Shown here: positions 33,761-51,789 of the stretch, in pieces
Position numbering within the stretch: the first letter of the stretch is position 1
How the letters are laid out: each line of letters starts with the position of its first letter
Origin: Acanthaster planci
Taxonomy: Eukaryota; Echinodermata; Asteroidea; Valvatida; Acanthasteridae
DNA length: 51,789 nucleotides
NCBI RefSeq assembly: GCF_001949145.1
Contig: NW_019091511.1
Coordinates: 9,346 to 61,134, forward strand
Direction: 5' to 3'
Notes under the pieces: generated by a model
Databases searched by the model: none
Told to the model about the DNA's origin: nothing
Seen by the model: the letters and a program-made list of their open reading frames with translations, nothing else
Program-made: the position numbers and the translations under genes

Positions 33761-35868
33761 ACAAATACAACAAAATAAAACATGACAGGGAAAGAAAGAA
33801 ACAAACTGAAATATCAGTAAATAAAAATTAAACTATTTTGAGTTAAGTTAAAATCAGACACCATCCCTGACCCAAACAGAAAATTTTTAATTGCTCCCAC
33901 AAGTGTAAATAAAACATAAAACAGACTCACATTTCCCAGGGTACCTCATTCTCAGTTTCTCTTCCCAATTATGACGGCAAGGAAACAGATTCAAGTCCCA
34001 AATAGGACAAGAGTACAATATTACACTGTGCCGTACAGTAACGAAATATGTAATTTCTCACGCATTAGAGCGAGTACAAGCACTACTTCACCCTTCTATT
34101 CATTTTGTTATTTAATTCCTTTAATGCATTGATAAACACATGATTAAACAATGGTCATTGTCAATGAGAACAAACATAAGCTAAATACACTGTACCTTAC
34201 TTTCAATGTATTGCCTTAAAGAAGTTACCAATGTGACATTGTCTTGTAATGGTGTAAATTAACCCTTCGCTAGGGATGACCGCTACTACCTTTGTGTGAG
34301 GATTAGTGCATACCACAGTCTATTCACCACGCAGCTGCTGGTTCAATGTGGGGCCTGCTGCTGGACAAAGCCCTCCATTCATGGCATACCACAGCCCAGC
34401 AGTCACGGTCAAAATAATTCCGCCATGAAGGAGTTAAGGCAATATTTACACTACTAACAGTCACTGCAGTATCTACATACATGAACAAGACAGACAAGTG
34501 CATTATAGTGGTCAACCCTGTTAACATTGACATGTACTCCCTAAGCACTTTGGCTAAGCAGCATTCTGAAATGTTATAAATCGGCAAAATCAGAGGCACA
34601 TTCAACAAAGTGTAACTTTCTGGGAAGATCAGGCCCTGTGGACAAGTAACTCAGGCTGGGTCGAACCTGCGACTTCCTCAATTTAGCAGAACCTCCTGTT
34701 TCTGTGACAGAGATTTGCTATGTTTACTGCAAGTGTGAATACTTCTCTCTTGTAAGCCTGCTGAATGCAACAGCCAAAACGACAACCCTGCTGAATGCAA
34801 CCCAGCTGAAATGAACACCATGCTGACTGCAACAGAATGCAACGCAGCTGAAATGAACACCATGCTGACTGCAACAGAATGCAACGCAGCTGAAATGAGC
34901 ACTCTGCTGAATGCAACAGAATGCAACACCTGAGGTCAGGTAGGGTTACTTGAAGACAACGGGGTCCAATCATTTCAGTCTAGAGTGCATAAGCACCTGC
35001 TGCAATCGGAGGCCACTCCCTTGCAAGGAGAGCTCTGGTTAGCTGGCATTCATCGGCCGGGCTCTCCAACGTTTTCCCTCATGTTTAGAATGTTCCACAA
35101 TTTCACTTGTACAATTAGACTTATTCAAGAATATTGTTTTCAGTTTATGCCGCTGTGAATCACTGACTGGGCCATGAGGTAATCACTTACGGTGCTTTAC
35201 AGTCTATATTGGAGTTGATACAATTTATCGTGCCTCATGAACCATTGTTCGCTAAAGCTGTTATACATATATAAAAAAAAAGACAGCCAAAATGACAAGT
35301 GCGCCCTGCTAAATGCAACAGAATGCATCTAAACTTACAGGCGGACTTTGTTAGCGCTGTGCAGTGCGCCGGCCATAGCTGAAAGCAACAAACTTTTCAC
35401 CACTGTTGCAATCCACTGCATTCAGCAAGGCAGGTTTTATATAAAAAAAAATGTACGGAACACTTGAAAAGGTTGCTAACTTTAGTTCATGTACTTACTA
35501 TATCTATGGAATTACAATATCGATGTAGAATATTCTGGAACGTAATGTGTGATGCAAATTACAAGTAACAACGCAAATATAGCAGGATTTCTAGTTGGAG
35601 GGGAACAAATATCGAAGTTATGGCATCTTATGATTACACTTTTGAAGTCAGGAATTTTAGTTCATTTTGGTCATCCCAAAATGTATTTCAAACCTTTGTT
35701 TACGCTCAATTGCTTCTTCATAACGTCTGTCTCAGTGATGCAAGTTTGAGAATATGCAAAGAAATTCTTGCTGTCCGGGACGAGGATTTGGAGCACATAG
35801 CCTGTGATGAGAACACCTGTCTTCCATTTTCAGGGACCGCCTGTTGAATTTCCCCCTGTTGGCCATCA
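33761..35868. other. Intergenic region between LAMTOR2 and the CARD-CC gene
   Basis: No exon recognised. Contains a 42-bp minisatellite (34757-34930). LAMTOR2 transcription should end within it; no clear minus-strand AATAAA was found near 35869. Confidence 0.5.
34757..34930. repeat. 42-bp minisatellite (gctgaaatgaacaccatgct unit)
   Basis: Units start at 34803, 34845 and 34887, with shorter diverged relatives before them (gctgaatgcaacagcc). The period is a multiple of three, so open frames run through it, but it is intergenic. Related aatgcaacagaatgcat pieces recur at 35310-35330. Confidence 0.9.
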
Positions 35869-35925
35869 TCAGGAAACCGCAACTTGGACGAGTGGGTCTT
35901 GTAGGTAGTCCGTAAGTGCTTTGAT
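35869..35925 (-). CDS. LAMTOR2: LAMTOR2 last coding exon
   Basis: 18 codons plus TGA (35871-35869). Acceptor TTTTTTCCTCAG. Encodes [18 protein letters not shown], the terminal helix. A longer open frame overlaps this exon in another phase but does not fit the upstream exon. Confidence 0.92.
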   Translation of the reverse strand: MKALTDYLQDPLVQVAVS

Positions 35926-37099
35926 CTGAGGAAAAAAGTAACAAGATGCATTGTATTTGCATTAAATATTACGCTTCTGTAAAATAACAGTATTATGCAA
36001 GACCCATCTCATCCTTTATTTAACAATTACAGTTTCAACAAATCAGGACTACGCCTGTGCGTTCCCCGTTATAGACAGTTATTTGTACCGGATTCAATTC
36101 ATTCCTTCAACAGTAAAGTTACTAGATGAACACTTGCTGCATGGTCGAAAGACGGGGGTAAATTAATTCAGTACAGTTTATTTGTGACTTTTAAGTGAAA
36201 ATTAATTGTTGCTCTATTTGTAAAACCCGGTAGTTTTGAATCATACAGTTTATGACGTGTTTTTGTGAATTCTGGTGGATATGGTCGATATGAATTATCT
36301 TGTTGTGGGGAAATATTGTTATGTTTTGCATTTAAAATCCAGTGTAAGGCAAATTTCTGTATGGACAATAAAGGTATCAAATCAAATCACCCTGGATGAT
36401 AATGTTGCTTCTTCAAACAAAACATTCGGCCGTTGTGTTTTCTTTTGAGACATACACAGCAACTTCTTGTTTTTTTTTCTAACCATAAACATGATTAACT
36501 GACCCCCTAGGGGCCATTGAAATCCTGCATAACCTTGTTGGGTTCAGCATGGTTAACCCCCTAGGGACCATTGAAATCCTGCATAACCTTGTTGGGTTCA
36601 GCATGGTTAGGGTTAATTTCTTTTTGTACAGCCGGTTAAATGCTGTCAAAATACACCGGTTAAGACTGGCAAAAGGAAACTAAACAACCGATTTGACTGG
36701 CAAATTTTTTTTAGTGTTGTTGACAGGATTTCAGCACTATTTATCTGCGAAGTTTACAACCACTACAGTGTACGTTAATAAACAGGTGCCTGGTTGGTTT
36801 TTTCCATTTTAGAGGATAAATGAAGTTTTTGTGAATTTAAATGAAAGCTCTGTCTCTCTTCTGCTTATTTCTGAGTGTTCAAATATTTTTATCTCAACTC
36901 GATGATGCACTGTGACTCGATTTGACCTTCTTGATCCAATGACTCAATTTGATTCAGCTCGCCTACTTAAACTGAGTAGCAAAATTCGGTGAGCGGATCC
37001 AATACTGACCTTTGCTTTCAGGAGACCAAATCCAACGGTCTCCTTGGCGTAGATGCACAGAAGCAGGTTGGCAACCTTGCTGATGGCCACTCTTCCGTC
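35869..37099 (-). CDS. LAMTOR2: LAMTOR2 (Ragulator p14 subunit), C-terminal two exons; N-terminus missing
   Basis: Two exons joined phase 0 give 48 residues: [20 protein letters not shown] then [10 protein letters not shown] from the first, [18 protein letters not shown] and stop from the second. This matches the C-terminus of LAMTOR2 almost residue for residue, including the conserved [20 protein letters not shown] core and the -QVA-S end. Family knowledge: LAMTOR2 is a roadblock/LC7 protein of about 125 aa that pairs with LAMTOR3 in the Ragulator complex on late endosomes/lysosomes, recruiting Rag GTPases for mTORC1 and scaffolding MEK1. About 77 N-terminal residues are absent. They are not found in 37100-37659 or 38310-40750, so they most likely lie in the 650-base gap just upstream. 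The gene is on the same strand as the CARD gene, 2.7 kb upstream of its start codon. Confidence 0.92.
36160..36390 (+). mobile_element. Possible retroposon 3' end
   Basis: Ends in gacaataaaggtatcaaatc followed by a short caaatca repeat, a tail type common at 3' ends of CR1/L2-like retrotransposons and their SINEs. No RT sequence adjoins it. Just upstream (in gene sense) of the last LAMTOR2 exon, within its intron. Confidence 0.4.
36502..36609. repeat. 54-bp tandem duplication
   Basis: Two copies starting at 36502 and 36556 (accccctaggggccattgaa ... gggttcagcatggtta), differing at one or two bases. In the last intron of LAMTOR2. Confidence 0.95.
37010..37099 (-). CDS. LAMTOR2: LAMTOR2 penultimate coding exon
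   Basis: 30 codons, phase 0 both ends. Acceptor CTTTAG, donor GTCAGT. Carries the invariant roadblock segment [19 protein letters not shown]. Reading begins at Asp, equivalent to the Glu of the human EGRVAI sequence. Confidence 0.93.
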
Positions 37100-37659
37100 C
37101 TAAAGCAAAGCGTGCAAGAAAAACGGATGCAAAAGATGCAGAACTACACAAAACATGCACCATGTTTGACTGCACACCAATGAGCAAAACGCCCACTGGA
37201 CATGGGGTGAAACAAACTGAAGCCTTCAATGCCTGCGTTCCTGAAGACGAGGGGAAAAATGTCAGCCTCTTTTATATTTCACCACTGCTACAGTCTTACT
37301 CTGGCAGATTGTAGTTTTCAAGTAGAGATCCTGTGACCCGAATGCTACGACACAGTGTCTCCAAAAACCTTCACATTAAATAGACTGTCGAACACAATGC
37401 AATATTTTTGTTTTCCGGTATTGTAAATTGAGTCTTTTCAAGACCTATGTTCTCTGCAAAATACCGGTTAGGAGGGAGCAAAGGTCAAGAACATGCATGT
37501 GTACTGGACGGAGGGTAAAATGAACATAGGCAAGATTACAAAATACATGTAACATGATCACTTCAGACCATCACTGTTTAACCCTCCTTTGGTTTTACAG
37601 CACAAATATGCATGAGTGCCCACAGTCACTCTCTTGCATGTGTTTTCCATATGGAACAC

Positions 37660-38309
37660 NNNNNNNNNNNNNNNNNNNNNNNNNNNNNNNNNNNNNNNNN
37701 NNNNNNNNNNNNNNNNNNNNNNNNNNNNNNNNNNNNNNNNNNNNNNNNNNNNNNNNNNNNNNNNNNNNNNNNNNNNNNNNNNNNNNNNNNNNNNNNNNNN
37801 NNNNNNNNNNNNNNNNNNNNNNNNNNNNNNNNNNNNNNNNNNNNNNNNNNNNNNNNNNNNNNNNNNNNNNNNNNNNNNNNNNNNNNNNNNNNNNNNNNNN
37901 NNNNNNNNNNNNNNNNNNNNNNNNNNNNNNNNNNNNNNNNNNNNNNNNNNNNNNNNNNNNNNNNNNNNNNNNNNNNNNNNNNNNNNNNNNNNNNNNNNNN
38001 NNNNNNNNNNNNNNNNNNNNNNNNNNNNNNNNNNNNNNNNNNNNNNNNNNNNNNNNNNNNNNNNNNNNNNNNNNNNNNNNNNNNNNNNNNNNNNNNNNNN
38101 NNNNNNNNNNNNNNNNNNNNNNNNNNNNNNNNNNNNNNNNNNNNNNNNNNNNNNNNNNNNNNNNNNNNNNNNNNNNNNNNNNNNNNNNNNNNNNNNNNNN
38201 NNNNNNNNNNNNNNNNNNNNNNNNNNNNNNNNNNNNNNNNNNNNNNNNNNNNNNNNNNNNNNNNNNNNNNNNNNNNNNNNNNNNNNNNNNNNNNNNNNNN
38301 NNNNNNNNN
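37660..38309. other. Assembly gap (650 N)
   Basis: A run of 650 unknown bases. Any reading frame across it is an artefact. It lies just upstream of the first visible LAMTOR2 exon, so it is the likely place for the missing LAMTOR2 N-terminal exon(s). Confidence 1.
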
Positions 38310-38401
38310 CCCTGTACAATTTTGAACCAATTTCAACAGTGAAATTGAGTTTCATCTCTGCCAATTACAGGAGAAAAGGTTAGTTTATGACTGACACTCA
38401 G

Positions 38402-38617
38402 GCATGGGCGGAGATCCCTGGAGGGGGGAGGATATCATCGCCCACTTTTTGACCTTGGGGATCATTTCCCTACTTTTCGAGTCACTGATGATATTCGCAC
38501 CTGTAGCCTCCCCCAATTGAAGTGGGACCTTTAGCCCAGTGCAGTGTCACGCTCTGCACAAGGGTGACCTTTCAGAAATCATCCCCCCACATGTGAAAAG
38601 AGATCTCCACCCATGCA
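38402..38617. mobile_element. MITE-like element with gcatgggcggagatc ends
   Basis: Left gcatgggcggagatccctgg, right gagatctccacccatgc, inverted copies with few changes, plus a G-run/C-run pair just inside. About 216 bp, located immediately right of the assembly gap. Confidence 0.6.
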
Positions 38618-38744
38618 CTAACGCACATTATAATGTCAAACACTCATAACAAGACCACTATTAACACCTTGTCATGTTTGTACCAAGGACAAATAAAAGT
38701 TCCTAGTCTTTGTTTTTCTTGCCTGAGCTATGTATACGTTGGGT

Positions 38745-38985
38745 GCAATCGGCCGATCTGAACGATCAAATGATTGCTCTCTGTACGACAGGTTGATTCT
38801 GCTTTAACCCTAACCCTCCTCAATCCTTCACCTGTTGGAGGACTGAGGAGTGTTAGGGTTCAAATCTCAACTTTCACTTCCCGTTTGAAAAATAATCTTT
38901 CACAACCATGAATTATAAATTGAAGGAGAATTGGCTGATGGTGGAATTATCAACAAATCATGCAGTGACTTTGACCTATCAAATA
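38745..38985. mobile_element. Second, diverged copy of the 31584-31893 MITE family
   Basis: gcaatcggccgatctg at 38745 matches 31772 on. 38889-38985 (aatctttcacaacc ... ctgatggtggaattatcaac ... aatcatgcag) matches the left arm of the 31.6-kb copy. The middle differs and contains an inverted ccctaaccctcctcaatcc / gaggagtgttaggg pair at 38808-38860. Confidence 0.6.
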
Positions 38986-38989
38986 AGGA

Positions 38990-40757
38990 TCAAGTAACTG
39001 CACGTATCGACCGACCGTGTCCAAGATTAGCGGAGTACCCTGATGTGGCACACTTCAACGTTTAACTTTCTGAATGCAGAGTTGCTAAACCTCTTTGCCT
39101 AAAAACTTCGATTTTATTCAGTTAACTGGTAATTTTTTTTAACCATCATGATACATACAGTTGAGTCTTTGTGAATAACTTCAATGTCATAAAATTTATT
39201 CCAAAATTCAAAAAGTGTGACATCCAGAAATTTGGGGCAAATTCTGGGAATGGATATGGTAGAAGAATAACACATATGTTTAGCTTCCCTAACATTACCA
39301 ATGATATCCTCTTAATCTTGTACAACTATTGGAAAATGCCATATTAAGATTTACGAAAACTTCACAAGTCGATAAATTTGGTAAATCACTTTACACTTAC
39401 CCAACAAGTTCGTAAGAAAATCATTTTCTTATTTTCAGGCGAATTTTAAAAGTGTGCAAGTCGGGAAAAAAAAACAGACCGAAGAATTTGGTTAGAACTT
39501 TGCATTGCGTACTTTAACTCAAGATCAGGTTCGGAAAGGAGATATTGGGAGCTTGACAAAATGTCATTCATTGTGAAAACTGAGGTAAAATATTATTCCT
39601 GAGCCGGAAACTCGAAATGAGCCACGTTTGGCCCTACGTCTCCTCGCCTCCACTCCAACATGTCCAAGTAGTAGGCCTACAGATACAGCACTTCATGCAT
39701 ACAAGAATCATAGAGCAATTTTATACAGCACTAACTTACAAAGAACTTTGGATGCCTCCCGTATTCGCCTGGCTTAATACCTCTGTCAGTGCCTTTGGCT
39801 TCAACATCTTTGTCAGGTTTAGGCAGAACCAGTATCAAGCAAACATCATATCACGGCAGGTTCGGGGAAACACTTGAAAGATTTCTGTCACAATTCAATT
39901 TCAATGTCGATATCTGGCAAGTTTTCTCCAGCGGGTCTACGATCTCATCTAGTTAACGTTAGCTAGTTGTGTCTGCACAGTGCAGTACGTCCGTACGCGC
40001 GCGCACGCACAGGGGATATGTTGCCTAGACTGGCTTCCTGGCCTACAGAGCTTATCGTGTCACAGGCGCTGTGGTAAAAATAACGTGGATAGGTGTATGT
40101 TGGGTACTTTTTTTTAATTTTCCATCAAATATTACAATTGTTGAGGATTTTTTCTGATGATCTGTTTTTTTCTCCATCAAAAATCTTACTTTAATTTGAG
40201 TGAAATCTTTTTTTCGTATCCGCCTTATGTTCTGTCACTTGATTTGAAAAAGGAAGAGTAGGCCTATTATTTTGTATGAAAAATACGTTATCTGTCTTTC
40301 TTTTTTTCAGATCAGCTGGAAATTTATTACGTTTATGGAAATGCAAAATTTGAAAATCGGCTAATCACTGCTGCAGAAAAAAAAGGATCGGTCGGTGCAA
40401 GTTCGCGAGATGTCCTTTGTTTTTATCAATTTCAAGTGGGGATCAGACAAAGTGTTAGACGAGATCGTGAATTGACAAAATGGCCAAAGGTCTCATGATG
40501 CACCACGTGACAGTGTTGAGCACAGCCATGTGATTGAAATGTACCGCATTATACATCATATACATGGCATACGAAGGTAGGAGGTAGGAAAACATCAGAT
40601 CACCCCAGTTGTTGACAGACACATACCCCATATCGATAACAATACATAAGAACTAAAAAACAACCCTGGTCTTTGGAATTTAATACTCAGAGAGGATTTT
40701 GTATTAGAACAGGCCTATCAAGAGTCAACTGCACATGTCATGGAGAGCATTACTTAC
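38990..40757. other. No exon recognised
   Basis: AT-rich sequence upstream of LAMTOR2. A plus-strand open frame (39617-39877) has no domain. A short gcgcgcgcacgcac run at 39997-40010. Confidence 0.5.
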
Positions 40758-40859
40758 CTCCAAGGCTTTAATGCACTGTCTGTAGATGGAACGTTGGAGA
40801 GGAGGTCCGTAACTGAACAGATATAAACGTGATATGAACGCTTGATGTTCACGTGACAT
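40758..40859 (-). CDS. Possible first coding exon of an unidentified small gene
   Basis: ATG at 40859 opens 34 codons, beginning MSREHQAFISRLYLF and ending RSIYRQCIKALE, directly followed by an excellent donor GTAAGT. The RSIYRQCIKALE part faintly resembles the LYR motif at the start of mitochondrial LYRM/Complex1_LYR proteins; this is a pattern impression, not an identification. It does not resemble the LAMTOR2 N-terminus. No further exon could be joined; the next would lie in 37100-40750, which includes the gap. It could instead be a non-coding 5' exon of LAMTOR2 that happens to be open. Confidence 0.35.
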
Positions 40860-41323
40860 GGAGAGTCTCTTTAAAAAGATCAGGTCACGTTGACGAGCGC
40901 GTTAAGGTGGATCAGTACGATCTTCCTCTTCTTAGTATTGCAAACAAACTCGTCAAACGGGATATACTGTTGTAGGTGTGTCATGGCCAGTGTATAGTAA
41001 CAGTGGGCTCCCCTGATAAAAGTAGTCAGATCCATAATGATTAATTTTGTCTGCAGCCTGTCAGCTGTAGTTACTTGTCGTATCTATTGGCAGGAGGTTC
41101 CACTCAACTATGGTTCTAGCAAAAATGAGTATTTTTGTAACAGTCCTTTTTGATGGTGGGGTGAACAAAGGAATTAGTTGCAGTTGATTTCCGGGTGTGA
41201 ATTTTATCGGCGGCTTGTGTGAGTTGATACAGATGATACTTGCCAGTGTTGATGGCTATCGCGATGTATGGACTTAAACAGGAGTGTGAGTCCGGATACA
41301 GCCTGGCGGCTTTCCAGTGATTT

Positions 41324-41800
41324 CTAACCCAGTTCAGTTATCTTGGAGGAGATATACTGAGTCTTTACAGACGAATCTAGCTGATCTACATTGTAATTAA
41401 CTTGTACTGCTTCCAACGGGTTTTTGTGATCTTGCTTGTATGGGTCCCACACTGAAGCACAATATTCTAGTTTGGGTTGCACTAAGGTTTTGTAAGCTGT
41501 TTCTTTAACCTTGCGGGAACAACTGTACAAGTTTCTGCGCAGAAGAGCAAGGACCTTGTTTGCTTTGGTTGCTGTTATGTTTACGTGGTCTGTCCAGTTT
41601 AATTTGCTGTGTTGTTCAACGCCAAGGTACTTGTGATTTGTAACAGAATCCCCATTCATATTGTAAAGGTTTGAAGGGTTTCTGTTTATGAGTAATATGC
41701 ATGACACGACATTTGTTTATATTAAATTTCATCTGCCATTTAGATATCCAGTTGCATAGGATGTTAACATCACTTTGAAGAACCATCACGGGGTCGCTAC
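41324..41800 (-). mobile_element. Decayed non-LTR retrotransposon (reverse transcriptase C-terminal part)
   Basis: Reading leftward from about 41800, one frame gives DVNILCNWISKWQMKFN then INKCRVMHI. After a frameshift near 41690 a second frame gives KYLGVEQHSKLNWTDHV, KANKVLALLRRNLYSC, AYKTLVQPKLEYCASVWDPY. These are hallmark blocks of the C-terminal RT/thumb region of CR1/Jockey-type LINEs. The usual basic block after LEAVQ is missing, and the frame is broken. Dead fragment about 0.5 kb long, opposite in strand to the alpha-glucosidase gene. Confidence 0.85.
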
Positions 41801-42538
41801 TACTGAGTACGTCACTGTCACAAAAGGGCGTACCCTGGCTAATCTAGGTAGGGCCTATGTTTGGCACTGGCTGTGACAGTTTTCTCCAAAGTGACTCAAG
41901 CTCTTTCTTAAAAGTATATGCAAATCTAGCTGGCATTCAGTATTAGCCCAGGCCTACAGATGTACTTCCTGAAGCTAAGGGAGAGACTCGCTGGGAGGAG
42001 AGATTTTATTGTACAAGTACAGGCATTTTTCGTGTTTGATGCTGGTTTGATGATCTTTAGAGTGTAATAAGCTCTTGTATTTGTGCTTGTAGTGGCAGCT
42101 ATAAGGAGCTGAAAAAAAATTTGTGCATGATCTTAAATCCTGAGTCCTCTCTTGCTTGTCTTTATTTTTTAAGAGAGGGAGACTAGAGAAGTATATAGAT
42201 CCTGAGTACTTCCAAAACTGTAAGGCTTGTACATGTACCTTAGGTCCAGGGATGGAGACATTCAGAACTGCTGGTAAGGTAGGCAGTGGTTTAGCTAGGA
42301 TTTTCCTTGGGGGGGGGCCCATGGGGGGCACCACCATCTTACAGGGGGGCACCAGCCTTCAGTGGTGTAGTAGTTGGGGGGAAAGCTTTTGTTAGCCTTT
42401 TTCAATATCCATTCAACCGTTTTTTTTTAGTGGAGTGGGCACCTGGGCCCCCCCTCCCACTACAAAAAATGGATTACATGACTACACTTTGTAAAACAGC
42501 ACTAATTTGATGCATTTTTTTATTTGAAGGTAAAGAAT
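41801..42538. other. 5' flank of the alpha-glucosidase gene
   Basis: Promoter and 5' UTR exon(s) of the plus-strand gene should lie here or further left, but no TATA box or clear first exon could be fixed. 42256-42370 contains gcagtggtttagctaggatt followed by G-runs, resembling a widespread invertebrate repeat type (low certainty). Confidence 0.4.
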
Positions 42539-51509
<8,971 letters not shown>

Positions 51510-51789
51510 TAAGTATGAAGTGTGTTTGAAATGGGCTGTACACGTTGACTCATTGCTCACTTAATGCCGACTTGGGAAAGTTTAGCTCATTTCATGTAAA
51601 AAGTTCCAGTCAATTATTGTAGTTGTCTACCTGCATGAAGTCCTTTAAGAAGGTTTCTTATGCTTGACACCTGATTTTCCTTCAGTTCGATGTTTAACAG
51701 GACCCCTTAAGACCATCACAAGACCACACATACCTGTTTTACGTACAAAGTGTGGACATTCCTTTATTTTCCTGTGGTTAAGGAAACTT

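Noticed and set aside
35718-35962. Longer minus-strand open frames over the last LAMTOR2 exon, first considered as 5' exons of the CARD gene
   Set aside because: They are out of phase with the LAMTOR2 penultimate exon. The phase-0 reading gives the exact LAMTOR2 C-terminus and stop.
37554-38383. Five long open frames of 236-268 codons
   Set aside because: They consist almost entirely of the N gap.

Overview
The window is nuclear DNA from an intron-rich animal, most likely a marine invertebrate. Genes are split into short exons (about 30-410 nt) with GT-AG introns of 0.3-3.5 kb. About half of the sequence is intergenic or intronic and crowded with short fold-back elements, SINE/LINE debris and minisatellites. 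An invertebrate deuterostome such as an echinoderm is my best guess, from a single CARD-coiled-coil gene and frequent tacatgta-type palindromes, but the species cannot be fixed from the sequence.

Three genes were recovered by joining exons whose splice phases and protein homology agree. (1) Minus strand, 33131 down to 10690: a 15-exon CARD-coiled-coil gene of the CARD9/CARMA type, about 698 aa, with an N-terminal CARD, a long coiled coil and an acidic/serine-rich tail. The tail contains a tandemly duplicated exon pair. No PDZ, SH3 or guanylate-kinase part is seen. (2) Minus strand, 37099 down to 35869: the last two coding exons of LAMTOR2 (p14, Ragulator). Its N-terminal exons probably lie in the 650-base assembly gap at 37660-38309. 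(3) Plus strand, 42539 to beyond the right edge: the first 13 coding exons (about 685 aa) of a GH31 alpha-glucosidase with one trefoil domain, closest to lysosomal acid alpha-glucosidase (GAA). A possible first coding exon of an unidentified small gene, with a faint LYR-like pattern, lies at 40758-40859 on the minus strand.

Layout: 1-10690 has no gene I can support. It holds a candidate TATA promoter, a 1.1-kb giant inverted repeat built of GTCGAC-containing units (949-2084), a fold-back element (2750-3732), a smaller MITE-like element (7010-7268) and ACTTG-rich simple repeats. 10690-33131 is the CARD gene, with a SINE, several MITE-like elements and minisatellites in its introns. 33132-35868 is a GC-rich upstream region plus a 42-bp minisatellite. 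35869-40859 is LAMTOR2, the gap and the orphan exon. 41324-41800 is a decayed LINE reverse-transcriptase fragment. 42539-51789 is the alpha-glucosidase gene.

The three identified products belong to different systems: innate immune signalling (CARD protein), lysosomal mTORC1 signalling (LAMTOR2) and lysosomal glycogen breakdown (GAA-like). The last two share the lysosome, but nothing in the sequence suggests co-regulation.
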